Of a DNA stretch of 64,000 nt, positions 24,067 to 34,743 are shown piece by piece. This DNA is from Trileptium ribeirensis (lineage: Eukaryota; Nematoda; Enoplea; Enoplida; Thoracostomopsidae): NCBI GenBank assembly GCA_030248225.1, contig JASANE010021374.1:1-64000 (forward strand), in the 5' to 3' direction. Position numbers and translations under genes: made by a program. How positions within the stretch are numbered: position 1 is the stretch's first letter; each line of letters starts with the position of its first letter. Under the pieces are notes generated by a model. That model was not told the origin of the DNA. It ran no database searches and was given only the letters and a program-made list of their open reading frames with translations.

Positions 24067-25020
24067 GTAAGTTAACCTTAGTTTCTTTAAAAATTGCATG
24101 TGAACGCCTTACTTTTTAAACCTAACCATGGATACAATCTTAAACAAAATTTTGCTCCAAGAACGGATTGGGCCTAGATCACTCACATGCAAGTATCGTA
24201 CCCCAGCCACTATGCGATATCCGAGCTGCTGCTTTATTCATTGCAAAGCAATGACGCACGTACAAACAAACGCAGAAAGAAACTCGGCAATCAACTCACC
24301 GCACAATGCACGTTCTGACAAATGTGTCAATTTACGAACCGAAGAGTTAATGGCGAATTTCTATTTTCACTAGGAATTGACAATATGTTATTAATTACAT
24401 TTTTGAATAACCCTGTTTTTGACGTCAAATCAAATAAGTCAAAAAATGCGCTAAAGCTTTGGGTGCCTTTTTCTTTAGCCCAACCGAGACCGAAATTGCT
24501 CAATTTTACTACACAACGTTACTCGTGCCCAAAGTTATTTGCTGTACCGTTGTGCCTATTTTTAATTTGTTGCTAAAGGGTACAACAGAATTTACGTAAC
24601 ACTTATCAAGTGGCAAAAGTGTGGGGTCGTTATGGTCCCGTGTTGATTGAGCCAAAGAGCAAAAATCCGACAAAACAGATTTAATAAACAAAACTAAACA
24701 ACACTGCGCAATTGAGAAGCGTCAAAGACTTGTGGACTACATCGTGGCGTTGTCTAGTAAAAGCGACAACGCCTACTACTCACTTGATGAACGAAATTAA
24801 ATGAAACTGAATTGAACTGAGCTCAAAGCTCCGCAGGCGCCAGCTTAGATACTATTTGCCCAGCAATATGCAAATTCCCAGTATCTTTGCATAATTTACT
24901 GTTACTATTTCTATTTACCACAAAAGTTTGAACTATTCACAGAATACTAAAGAACAAATAATATTAATTTATTAATGAAAATCTGCTAAACGCTTTTGTA
25001 ACATAATCAAAATTTTGTAG
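24067..25020 (+). other. Intron 1 of the cysteine-rich gene
   Basis: Donor GTAAGT, acceptor AATTTTGTAG. About 950 bases with short open frames (24128-24576) and no recognised element. Confidence 0.5.
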
Positions 25021-25206
25021 GCCGTTGAATGTGATTCATGTCCTTATTGCCAAACAATATCTGACGAACGAAATTTCAACAAGGTTATCGCTCGTACGCA
25101 GATCAAACATGAAAGCGACACACAACAGTACGAGTCATTATTCGATCAAGTGAATACCGAACAATATAAAAATACCTATCAGCTGTTGGCGTTTTGCATC
25201 TTGGAG
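25021..25206 (+). CDS. Secreted cysteine-rich (Ly6-like) protein, exon 2
   Basis: An uninterrupted 62-codon exon bounded by TTTTGTAG upstream and GTAGGT downstream, phase 0 at both ends. It opens with AVECDSCPYC (three cysteines, x2 spacing) and has a further cysteine three codons before its end. The rest is a hydrophilic, helix-prone segment rich in Q, E, N and K. The length, charge pattern and lack of stops are typical of coding DNA in a 36-38% GC region. It contains no ATG near its start, so it reads as an internal exon. Exact function unknown. Confidence 0.55.
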
Positions 25207-25924
25207 GTAGGTTGGTTACTTCTGAAATAAACCAGAAGTGTTTTCATGCTGCTGAACAGAGATTGAAATTTCCAACAATTGAATTGCTTTTTAAACCTTA
25301 TCTAACGTTGGTTTGGCCATAATATTGTGCCAATAAATTCATAGTCGTGCCAATAAAACAAGGCAGGGAAAAATCGGTAAAATGAGTGCCAATAAAATCA
25401 GAAAATTTGAGTTCCAATAAATGTCAATAATTGACCACTCCTACCAGTCTGGCTTCCCGTCGCACCCGCTATTGCCCTGGAACTTTGGACCTCGCCCATG
25501 TATGTAAAATTGGCAAAGTATTGAAGGTGAAATGAATTTTGTTACGGTCATGTGCACAAATTATTTCCTAAAAGTTATTGATACGTGCATCAAGACTTTT
25601 GTTCTGTTAACTTTTTAAAACAGGGTTACAATAAGTTATATAGCATATACCTGACATGTTTAATTTTCGACATATTAACATAAGCGATCTCGATATATAA
25701 ACACAAAATATTAATTATTTTAATACGGTAAATATAAATCAAACACGTTAAATTTGTATACAAGCGGTTATTACCATTATCAAACATATAAATTACAAAA
25801 AGTGAGCGGAGCAATGGGTAAAGTACTAGATAACTTATGTATGCAAACATGTATTTAAAATAATCTTTAAAATCAATTTGTAATAAGTATCACATTTTAT
25901 ACAATTGATGTCAAATCCACCACA

Positions 25925-26330
25925 AAAAAGCTAGCTAGCTAAAAAATTAGCTAATTAATTAGTAATATCAATTAATTAGCTAACTAATTAGCACCCATAA
26001 TAAAATCATACAGCTTTAAAAGCCACATGTTCATGATCAGCGACATCCAAAACCCCCGGGCGCCAAAAATTGCAATTTTTGAGGGGATTTTATGATTTGC
26101 ATAAATTTAACTAATTAAGTAATTGACTATTTAGCATATACGGTCAAGTTTTAGAGCCTCTCAGAAAAGATATATTCGTGGTCAGCGACATATAAAACCC
26201 CCGTGTGTAATTTTTTATTTTTGAGCACTTTGAATATATTCAAAAATTACCTAATTAATTAGTAATTAGCTCATTAACTAAATAATTAGAATGCTTTTAA
26301 CTTAGTCGAATAGTAATAAGATTCATAATC
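25925..26330. repeat. Degenerate repeat with AATTAG palindromes
   Basis: Clusters of TAATTAGCTAATTAATTAG-type words alternate with two copies of a phrase matching GTCAGCGACATxxAAAACCCC (26030-26060 and 26178-26205), and a third weak copy at about 26320. The unit is roughly 140-150 bases. A related conserved-looking phrase, GACTTCCACGGACGGACAGA, sits at 26563-26582. Non-coding. Confidence 0.5.
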
Positions 26331-27066
26331 AGCACGGCGAGATGTAGTATGTTTACCAAAATAATAGCTTTACACTAGTTATTCATTGAAAAATAAGCAA
26401 TTTTTGCTTCAGAATGCTAAAAATAGGCTAACACGCTTAACTAATCAGTTCATTACTCATTAACTACAGCACATTTTGACAAAAACTATATGTCTTGAAC
26501 CTGAAGAATACTAGACCTTTCAACCAAAAAAAATTTAAAATCGGCCCAGTAGTGACTGAGGACTTCCACGGACGGACAGACGGTGCCGATTTTTTCCGAA
26601 AGCAAACACGTTTCGCTTAATAGCTCTGCTCAATTAAAAGCGGACATTACGAGGCTAAATTAATATGCAACAGCCCTAATATAAATATTGTATGTGTCAA
26701 CAGGTCAAGCTATGCATATAGCATAAAGAGCAGCAAATAATTCTTACATTTAAAACGTTTAAATTCCGCACGAAATTGAAATTTACGAAGTACAGTTTTC
26801 GTGCGTCTGCTCCTTGGCAAGCAAACCTCTTTGTTATCTTATACGGCTTTTTCAGCTCCTGAATTTTTCATCTATAAAAAGTAAAGACCAACTCGTATCC
26901 TTGTATCTCGCGTAAAAGTATATACTATGTCACTGTTCGTACACTAGCCCATTATTACTACATTTCATTGAAAGAAGAGAAGATTGAACAGCATGCTTAA
27001 CATAGCTGTTCGGTGGAACACACTATTCTTCCGCATTTCACATGAATTGAATGTTAGTGCTTCTTG

Positions 27067-27309
27067 TGTCTGGACATGGACAATAATGAAATAACGCTTA
27101 TTAGCAGGAATAATATTACAAATATATAGCAAAAGTCTTAACTCGTTTTCCCGCATATCTGTGTCACGCAAGCACTTATATATCTTTAACCAGTACACCC
27201 AGAAACTTCTCCATCACACAGCATCATTAAAGCATATTAGCGAACATTCGTGAACATGCGCGTAGTTACCAAATCAATTAATAGCTGCTCGCCGAACGCG
27301 CTCTCTACA
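27067..27309 (-). repeat. LTR (3' in element orientation) of the gypsy relic
   Basis: Begins TGTCTGGACATGG and ends CTCTCTACA, so it has TG...CA ends. Bases 27067-27200 align with the right-hand copy at 30427-30550: both have GGACA..., a TTATTA-CAGGAATA phrase, TAGCAAAA-TCTTAA-TCGTTTT, and AAGCACTTATATA. The two copies differ at many positions, so the insertion is old. Confidence 0.7.
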
Positions 27310-27699
27310 GTACTTCCCCGCCGAGTCTGAGGCTTTACTGTCTAGGCGTGACAGCAGATACCAGAGGCGTTCGGTGGCGTGTTGGTTGCATGGATCGTCG
27401 TAGTCCATCCGATCCGCCCTTGTCAGTGTTCCGTTTCCTCGTGTTCATGAGCTGGCGCGGTCGGGTTTTTTCTGCTCCGTCGGTGTGTCTTGACTTATCG
27501 GGACGGTGACTGTAGGACCCGGTGTCTGCGGCTGTACTTCGTGTGGTGGTTCGTCACCCTGCTTGCGATCTTCTTTCTGTGATGTAGCGAACTCGTAATT
27601 GTTCCACGTGTCGGCGCCAGGTTAATCCACGTGGTATAACCTTCACATTGACACTTCGACTTCCAGTCGCTTCTTCGCGATAGCAGGCGCCCAACGTGC

Positions 27700-28980
27700 C
27701 GTTGGAATGGTCGGATGTTTACTTGATTTCGTAGTCGAACTGGCTAAGGAGTAGCCCCCATCGGACGATGCTGTTCGCACCAAGCGCGGGACTCCCCTTT
27801 GTCGGGCTGCGAAGGGCAATTAGAAACTTGTAACACGCGTGAACTTTCTTCCAAGTTCTAAAATTATCGCCAGAGCTTCTTTCTGCACTTGACTGAAGCT
27901 GCGTTGAGACATATTCAGCGCGTTCGATACGTTGGAAATCAGGCGCTCGCTTCCGTCTTCAAACCGGTGAAAAAGGACGGCTCAGATTCATTTGTCTGAT
28001 GCATCGCAAGCGATCCCCAGCTTTTTCGTAGGGTCGTAGCGGCGCAGGACGTTGTCTGATTCCAGCATTTTCCTCAGCTTCGTGAAAGTTCCTTTCCCTT
28101 GTTCCCCAATGCCAAGATATTAGTTTCTTGGTCAAGCAATACAAGAGTTCAGCTGCAGTTGACGGGTTCTTCAGAAATTCACCATAGAATGAGACAGAAC
28201 CCAGGAATGACCCGAGGCTCGACACGTCAGTCGGTTCAGGCATATTACGCACAGCGTCCACTTCCGGTCCCTTGCCGACTCCTTTGTTCGAACGCCGATG
28301 TCCGAGGAATGTGGTTGTCCGAATGTACACTTTTCCACAGGAACGTTCTCTCTATCACTCGTTGCAGAAGGCAACGTAAACTCTTCAAGTGTTCCTTGGC
28401 GTCTTTTCCTTTGACAAAAATGCCGTTTATGTAGACTGCAACGCCCCTCAAATCGCCTGTGAGCTGCTCCATTACTTCTTGGAAATATCCTGGAGCAGGC
28501 TTCGTCCTGAAATGCAGGCACAACTGTAGCAGTACTGCGGTGTGCGCGCGTCGCTAACTTTCCGGAGTAAGCTGAACCAGATTGTAGGCATCTGAGAGCT
28601 CTATCCCCGTGAAGCCGTACAATATGCCCAGTTTTCGGATCAGCTTATCTGGAGAAGCATCGGATGGCGGTGTGTTTCCAATTGGGATTGACAGTCACCG
28701 AGTAGTCGCGACACACCCGTATCTTTGGCTTTCATTTGCCAGAGGTAAGCGCCCTTCGAACTGAAGCCACGAGCGTTCCGTAGTCGCAGACTTGCACTGG
28801 CTTTCAGACGTCCTTCTTGATGTCTGCGTGGTACGGTTTGGCCAGATTCTCCGTGATTGCGACTGGCACGGGCTTTGCTTTCCTGAATACAGACTTGGCA
28901 TCCGGCATGAACTTGACATCCAGCTCAAAGTCTTTGAGACACCCCAATTCGTTATTCCATGGGTAGGGTACTCGTCGCAT
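27700..28980 (-). pseudogene. Pol (reverse transcriptase / RNase H) of the gypsy relic
   Basis: Minus-strand frames contain APGYFQEVMEQLT followed by GVAVYING, which corresponds to the catalytic Y-[LV]-D-D region with both aspartates lost. A connection/RNase H segment (MPEPTDVSSLGSFLGSVSFY) and a short GLLLSQFDYEIK stretch near 27740 follow. Several frameshifts and stops. The pairing of these blocks with the element at 43-46 kb is unambiguous. The lost catalytic dyad makes the enzyme dead. Confidence 0.75.
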
Positions 28981-28999
28981 AGCTATCGGCAGGTCTTTT

Positions 29000-30087
29000 G
29001 TAGGTCTTTGTTCGTCAAACGATCGCCGAATACGGCATTTACTTGTAATTACGCGTCTTCCCGTCCTTCATCTCGTGATATTTCTAGCGTGTCTGATGCC
29101 GTTATTCCATGAGGTTCAGACCGTGGACGTTGGCGACGATGTACTTGGTGCCCCGTTTCACTTCGGTTCCAGGTAGCGACGTGTCTCCCACGAACGTTCC
29201 CAAAACGCCATTTCGTGCTTGGTTGCCGATTTCTATCGCCACGCGGGTTCTGGAGCTTGGGCTTTCCCAGAATTCTTTGATGACGAATTTTCCGTTGGTG
29301 CCCCTGCCAATTTTGAACACGTGGTCGTGGCCTTCGATTCATGCTCTTCCTTCTTAGGTAAGGCGTTGTCGTCTTCATCCACTGCAGTGACCAGTTCCTT
29401 CATTGATTGCTTTTCCGCGTTCCTAGCCTTCTTCTTGAAAACGTTCTCAATGTTGCCAACCTTATTGCAGAAGTTGCAAGCTACGTTCTTGAAGCGGCAA
29501 TCCTCGCCAGATAGTTTTCCTTGCCACAGCGGTAGCACTTGACTTCGGTTTGGGGGACCCATCCTTAGGCTTGTTTTTTTCCATCGGCATGGGGCATGGC
29601 ATATGACTTTAAACAATGCCTTGCGAACCACTTGGTTGTTCACGAAGCAGCTGAATCTCGTACGAAGGGCTTCATCCAGCAGATCTTTGGTTGATGTGAA
29701 ATCGCAGGTCTTAACGAATCTTTGCCGCGACTTCATTATCGTTCCGCCCGGCTTTGGCTGTATATCGGTCCAGAACTTGAACCTTTGCCGAACCATAAAT
29801 AGTTTCAGGTCGAACTGGTCCTTCGTGTAGCTCCAGAGGTCGTCGATCGAGAGCTCTTTAATATCCTTGGGCGGAGCTTGTTGTCTTGCCAGGTTGGATA
29901 ACAACTTGTGAGTTGTCGTGGACTGGTTGGTGATACAGACGTACGCCTTTCGTTCATCAAGGACCGTATTTGAACCGACGAAGATGCAGAATCTCGCCCA
30001 ATAGTCCGTCCAAACTTCCATCGAGGGGTTTAACGCCGTGAAGAGGCTGCGGTTGATGGCGTTGACGGCAAGCAGGATGGATTCCAA
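29000..30087 (-). pseudogene. Gag and protease remnant of the gypsy relic
   Basis: A 284-codon frame from 30087 matches the gag of the 42596-47477 element: QRFKFWTDIQPKPG here against ERFKFWSDMERKPG there, and NLARQQAPPK against NLARQQTPPK. A zinc-knuckle region follows (ACNFCNKVGNIENVFKKK, in which the histidine and third cysteine positions are mutated). Protease-like sequence continues after a frameshift near 29230, but the D-[ST]-G active-site block is absent at the point where it should follow RVAIEI. Gag would form the particle core; here it is not functional. Confidence 0.7.
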
Positions 30088-30406
30088 CTTACAGCTTCAT
30101 GATGGCGTCCACTCGTTTCTTGTGTTGCCGATGCATTTCTTTTTTGCTCTTCCTTGTGACGTTCTTCCGCCAGCTGCATTTGTTGTTGCAGTTAGCAAAT
30201 CAGTTTCGATGTGTCTTCCTATATGGCGGTAGGTTTGGCTTGAATCACGGTTTTCCTCTGTCGTCGGTGGTCTTTGTCGCGGCGTGGGCCATGGTCTTAC
30301 CCTTGACTTGTTCTTGGTGTTCCTCCGAAGATTTGGTCTTGGCGACTTGGTCGTTCGATTCTTCAACGTTGGGAGGTTCTTGCATGACTTGACGTAGCGT
30401 GATTCA

Positions 30407-30425
30407 GATCCTACTCAGTGCGCCA
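30407..30425 (-). other. Primer-binding site of the gypsy relic
   Basis: The minus-strand sequence TGGCGCACTGAGTAGGATC lies one base inside the LTR end. It begins TGG, as needed to pair with a tRNA 3' CCA. The same 19 bases occur at the equivalent place in the fuller element (47115-47133). Confidence 0.65.
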
Positions 30426-30426
30426 A

Positions 30427-30550
30427 TGCAGACTGGACACATAGAGTAATGAAAAAACGTTTATTAACAGGAATACCACGACAATTGGATAGCAAAACTC
30501 TTAAGTCGTTTTGCAGCATACCTATGACACAGAAGCACTTATATACTCTT
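30427..30550 (-). repeat. Partial LTR (5' in element orientation) of the gypsy relic
   Basis: Aligns to 27067-27200 and then stops at the boundary with the CsRn1-like relic. About half of the LTR is missing, so a CsRn1-type insertion or a deletion removed it. Confidence 0.65.
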
Positions 30551-30569
30551 CAATAACTTTTCAACGCCG

Positions 30570-30760
30570 ACAACCAGATTCGACCGCAAACTCAGCCAGC
30601 TTTTGCGTCATATGCACCGGCTTTTGGGTTCTCGGCGATCGTCCCTCGATGAAATGATATTACGACAGCTTTTCTTGCAATGCCTTCCCATGAACGTTCA
30701 GATAGTGGTGAAGGAGCCCGAGAGTCTAAACGTTACAGGCGGCAGCCACATTGGCAGGCA
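30570..30760 (+). pseudogene. Gag fragment of the CsRn1-like relic
   Basis: The frame starting near 30570 reads RKLSQLLRHMHRLLGSRRSS and continues with LRQLFLQCLPMNVQ, the conserved C-terminal gag motif of this retrotransposon branch (L-x-R-x-LW/F-x2-RLP-x-x-VQ). No zinc knuckle is readable and the frame breaks soon after. Confidence 0.6.
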
Positions 30761-31255
30761 AAATCTTGGAGGTCACGGCTGTCCCAATGGTGTGAAACGT
30801 TACTGGTAGTCCCTCTACCGCGATCAAAATTTAATTTCTTTGTAACGACGTTCGTCAGGTACGGAAGTTGGTACACTCGTTGGCGGTGGACAATCGAGAG
30901 TCGAAGGTCGATCTTATTGTCGCAATCCAAGGAGGGACCGAAACCACTCGGGTACAATCCGCGGTCACAATAAAACGTCATTCAGGCATCTGCTGATAAA
31001 ATATGAAATATGGGGCACAAGCGACGAAGTGCCGCGATCAATGCAAAATGGCTGGAAACGAGAAGGAAGACACTTGACACGACGACAGACCCCGCTGTGA
31101 CCAACAAACTGTTGTCGTGGACCGCAACATAGTTGATCGCTGATTTATAATCGATAAAGGAGCTTGCGATACAGTTCTAAAATTGTCGCCGACAAACGGT
31201 AATCTCAATCAATCGACGCAGTACTGCAGGCAGTGAACTACACGACAATTCGGTC

Positions 31256-34020
31256 ATGCTGTCAGTGATCCCTCACGCCTTCGCCGACATTTCGCAATCA
31301 ATCTTTGATGCTGATTTGCTCGCCCATTTCGATCTGGTTCCCCATATTCGGCGGCTGCGCCTATACGACGGAGTAATTCGCCGGTCCATCCAAGACACTT
31401 CGAACGTCATCAAATCCATTGTTCTGTCCACAATCGCAACCAACACTTCTCGGGATGTCAGTCGTCCGATAGAAAATTTCCGAAAATATCAGCGAGATCA
31501 AAACTCAAAGCTACTCAACGGCATGACGGCTACCACCATCAAGTTGGCATCTTCTGGCTTTCTTAACGTTGCTATGCCTGACCGTTACATTTGATTTCCA
31601 AGAAAAATGGCGACAGGCGCCCATGTGCCCATTAACGAAATCTCAACAACTTGACGATTCCAGACCGATATTCGATCCACATATTCAGGATTTTACGACG
31701 TTGTTAGAGGGCAAATCCGTGTTATCAAAACTCGATTCGGTCCGCGCTTACCACCAAATGCCGGTGGCTCCTGACGACATCCCGAAAACGACGATCATCA
31801 CACCACTTGGGCTGTATGAATATGTCCCTTTGCTTCTTGGACATCACAACGCTGCCCAGACGTTCCGGTAATTTAAAGATCAAGTCATGTGAGGGTTGGA
31901 AATCTGCTACGTTTACGTCGACAATATACCCATGACAAGCATATTAAGCTATCGGCTTTCGACATCTGGAACAAGTTTTTCAGCATCTCAACTGCCACAG
32001 GATCACGACCAGAGCCAATAGATGTCATTTCATGAAAGAACTTGAATTTTTATGAGGTGTCGCGTAGACTGCAATTGTGTATGCCCTAAAGGAGACTAAG
32101 GTTCAGCCAATTCGCGACTTCCCGTGGTCCGATTCGAAAAAAAACTACGGGGGGTTTTGGGAATACCCAATTTCTGGAATCGATTTATCCCATGCTGCGC
32201 GAAGCTCACAGCTGCATTCAACTGCATGCTGCAACGAAGAAATCTTCCATCCAAGAATAGCTCGAGTAACAGCGTTCGACAAATGCAAAACCGCGCTGGC
32301 GGATGCAAAATCGCTACTGGTTAACCCTCGGCAGGATGCTCTGCTAAACCTCCGAATACTACAGTCTAGACCGTGCTACAACAATAAGACAGCATCTGGC
32401 AGGGCCTTACCGATGCTGAAACTCGATACAGTACTTTTGCAGGAGAATTATTGGCAATTTACAAGTCAATGCGGCATTTTCATCATACGCTGGAAGGACG
32501 TCCGTTTTTCGTGCGGCTGGATCACAAACCACTAACGTTTGCGCTTCAGTCTCGACACAACTCCAGGTGCCCTCATAATAAACGTCGCCTGTCTTTCATC
32601 GCCGAATTTACGACAGGCATTCATGATAAGCGATCAGGGACGATTCATGACATATGCCAATGCGCTGTCTTGCGGCAGCGTCGCTTTATCGGTGATCGAC
32701 CTCGTGGATCTCTAAGCTCTCCTGTCATCAACTAATACGTCGATGAAGCTCAAAAATGTTGCTGTGCCTCCAGCTGGATCGAAAATGATTTATGCTAAGT
32801 CATTGTCTGAGCAACGGCCCCTATATTCCTCAAATGATTTGAACAACTGCCTTTAACAGCCTTCATTCTTTACCATATCCTTGAATCAAAGCCTCGCACA
32901 GACTCTTCGCAGATCGCTATGGGCGACCTGGAATGAGTAGATATATACCGGGCTGGACGAAATCCCGTCTAGCGTGTCAAAGATCAATCAAATGTGCAAC
33001 ATCATTCAAACGCTTTTATCTAGCTGATTTCCCTATTCCTGATCGTCAATTCTATCATATCAGTATTGATATTGTCGGTCCTCTTCCGCCTGCGAAATGA
33101 TGTTCGTATCTGCTGACAATCGTCGGTCGCTTTAGTATATGGCCCGAGACGATTCCGATCCCCAACATTACGATAGAAACCGTCTGTCAATCACTGGTTT
33201 CAGGGTTGATATTCCGTTTCGGTGTCCCAAGAAACATCACTACGGACCCAGGTCAACAGTTCTCTATTCCGGGAATTAACAAAACAGCTGGGAATTTAAC
33301 AAATGTCGAATCCCTGCGGATTATCCTAACGCCGACGATATGTATTTGTTGCCGTTCGCGAACAAATTTAACGTAATAGTGACGTCACAAATTAATCGGT
33401 CTCTTGGTTTAGCTAGTAGTGTTCGCGAACAAAGCAAGCGACTCCAAATCCGGTAGGTTTTTGTTCGCAAAAAAATTTGGTAATTTTCGTTCAATTTTCG
33501 CGAAAACAAATTTTCCGAATTACTCTCGCAGAGCTGTGTGTTCGCGAACAGTTTTTGCGCCGGATTACGGTTTACCGAAAACGCTGGGTAACAGATTTTA
33601 AACCGAAATAGCGAAATAGGATTGTTGATGGGCGTGGGTTAAGTATACTGTCGCATAAGGAGGATGTTGTTAGCCACATCTTCAGAAATTGTTTATAGTG
33701 CGCAAATTCGTCTTCTTGACTAGCTGGTAATAAACATAGCCGCTGATTCGTCCACGTTTTTAGACCGCTTACGGACAACAATGCGTCAACTGCGACCAAC
33801 AAAACAGCACTGCGATTAACGGCCTTGCTTTATTCTTATCCTGCCGCTGCAAACAAAAATTGTATTCATTTGCGTCGATGCGATTCGACGGCCCCTACAA
33901 CCGCCATACATTTTCCATACCAAGTGAGCGAACAACCTGAAACACCTTTGTAATTAACATTGACGAAAAATTGGAAAGGATCTTCGTCGATCGAATGAAA
34001 TCTGCGCATTCGAAAACTCC
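31256..34020 (+). pseudogene. Pol of the CsRn1-like relic (protease linker, RT, RNase H, integrase)
   Basis: Segments in order: linker AFADISQSIFDADLLAHFDL; RT with SKLDSVRAYHQMP and a catalytic site changed from Y-x-D-D to YVDN (31914-31925); RNase H with LEGRPFFVRLDHKPLTFALQ; integrase core with IDIVGPLPP (first Asp) and ITTDPGQQF (second Asp). After an insertion comes the C-terminal RRPLQPPY (about 33880). The readable segments lie in different frames with many stops, so no product is possible. The integrase glutamate region is missing or displaced by the insertion. Confidence 0.75.
33343..33650. repeat. Insertion rich in TGTTCGCGAACA palindromes, inside the integrase relic
   Basis: The integrase reading stops at about 33342, and its C-terminal region is recognisable again from about 33755. 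Between them TTCGCGAACA or a one-base variant occurs four times (about 33355, 33421, 33463, 33541), spaced 40-80 bases apart. The same words cluster at 59200-59280. It reads as a small non-coding element; the right edge is approximate. Confidence 0.5.
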
Positions 34021-34605
34021 GCAAAGACACACAGAGGAACTTTGACGGGCAATACTCGCCGACAACCTCCTGTAGCACACAAACGGGCAGTGGCTGATCC
34101 TGAAAGGGTGCTAAAACATAGCGTTCGCGTCGTGTACAGCAGGTACTGTTCGTATCCGGGAGGACCACTGTGCTTGATAATTATATACGTACGAAAGTCC
34201 GTCGGCATGAAGTTGAACAATTACAATACTGCATTATTCAAATCATTGAATTTGTGCAAAATATAAACTGAAGCAATCATCAGCATACAGCATGGCTTTC
34301 ATTGACAATAAATATCAATCTTCAGTTGTTGTTTGACACCCCATATTCTTATATAATATAACATGCGTGGAAACAGCATAAATTTACGGATGCTTAATAT
34401 ACATGTACACAATGAATTTATGGTTCAGGATGAGGCAGGGGGCTGGGGTGTTGGCCAAACGTTCATTTTTTTCATACACTCGTATAATATTATTCAAATA
34501 AATTGTAAATGAAGGTACAATATAAGCAACACCAATGTTTAGGTTCGTGTAAATTCAAATAAGGTTTTCATTGTGAGTAATATAGAAATTATACCTTTGT
34601 TTCAG

Positions 34606-34743
34606 AGATACAAATTGAAAACATTACTGGATGCTGTACGCTATCGATGCTTTTGCAACACCACCAACTGCAACAATGCCACTTCGGTCCACGAGCTGTT
34701 AGCTAAACAGATTCCAGCTAATTTTAGCAGAAATGAAAAATGA
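34606..34743 (+). CDS. Secreted cysteine-rich (Ly6-like) protein, last exon
   Basis: After a textbook acceptor (ACCTTTGTTTCAG) the frame is open for 45 codons to TGA at 34741-34743, phase 0 at entry. It contains YRCFCNTTNCNNATS, that is C-x-C-x4-C-N, the closing motif of Ly6/uPAR and related three-finger domains. With exons 1 and 2 it gives about 142 residues and nine cysteines. The tail after the CN motif is polar (…FSRNEK), with no hydrophobic GPI-anchor signal, so the protein is predicted to be soluble and secreted. The odd cysteine number may mean a missing small exon or a free cysteine. Ly6 membership is inference. Confidence 0.5.
   Translation, partial: RYKLKTLLDAVRYRCFCNTTNCNNATSVHELLAKQIPANFSRNEK

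Larger units (their letters stand above)
27067..30550 (-). mobile_element. Ty3/gypsy LTR retrotransposon relic, internally deleted
   Basis: Order on the minus strand: partial 5' LTR (30550-30427), primer-binding site (30425-30407), gag (about 30087-29233), protease remnant, reverse transcriptase, RNase H start, then a jump to the 3' end of pol and the 3' LTR. The gag, LTR-flanking primer-binding site and pol segments are homologous to the fuller element at 42596-47477. Most of the integrase is missing: RNase H sequence near 27740 is followed within about 400 bases by the LTR. The right LTR stops at about 30550, where the plus-strand CsRn1-like relic begins. Inactive. Confidence 0.75.
30560..34030 (+). 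mobile_element. CsRn1-like Ty3/gypsy retrotransposon relic
   Basis: Plus-strand blocks in the canonical order gag (30570-30760), protease-to-RT linker (31256 onward), reverse transcriptase (31600-31930), RNase H (32440-32740), integrase (32995-33342) and integrase C-terminal motif (33755-34020). The RT phrase VRAYHQMPVAPDDIPKT and the RPLQPPY motif in the C-terminal region are typical of the CsRn1/Kabuki branch of Ty3/gypsy elements, and distinct from the neighbouring minus-strand family. LTRs were not recognised. A TTCGCGAA-rich insertion splits the integrase at about 33343. Confidence 0.75.
25207..34605 (+). other. Intron 2 of the cysteine-rich gene, 9.4 kb, carrying two retrotransposon relics
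   Basis: Bounded by GTAGGT and TTTGTTTCAG. It contains degenerate AATTAG repeats (25925-26330), a minus-strand Ty3/gypsy relic and a plus-strand CsRn1-like relic. Additional short exons inside it cannot be excluded. In particular 25207-27066 and 34030-34605 were scanned by eye and nothing convincing was found. Confidence 0.45.

Noticed and set aside
28099..30392. Plus-strand ORFs across the gypsy relic
   Set aside because: They are antisense to gag and pol segments on minus that have recognisable motifs.
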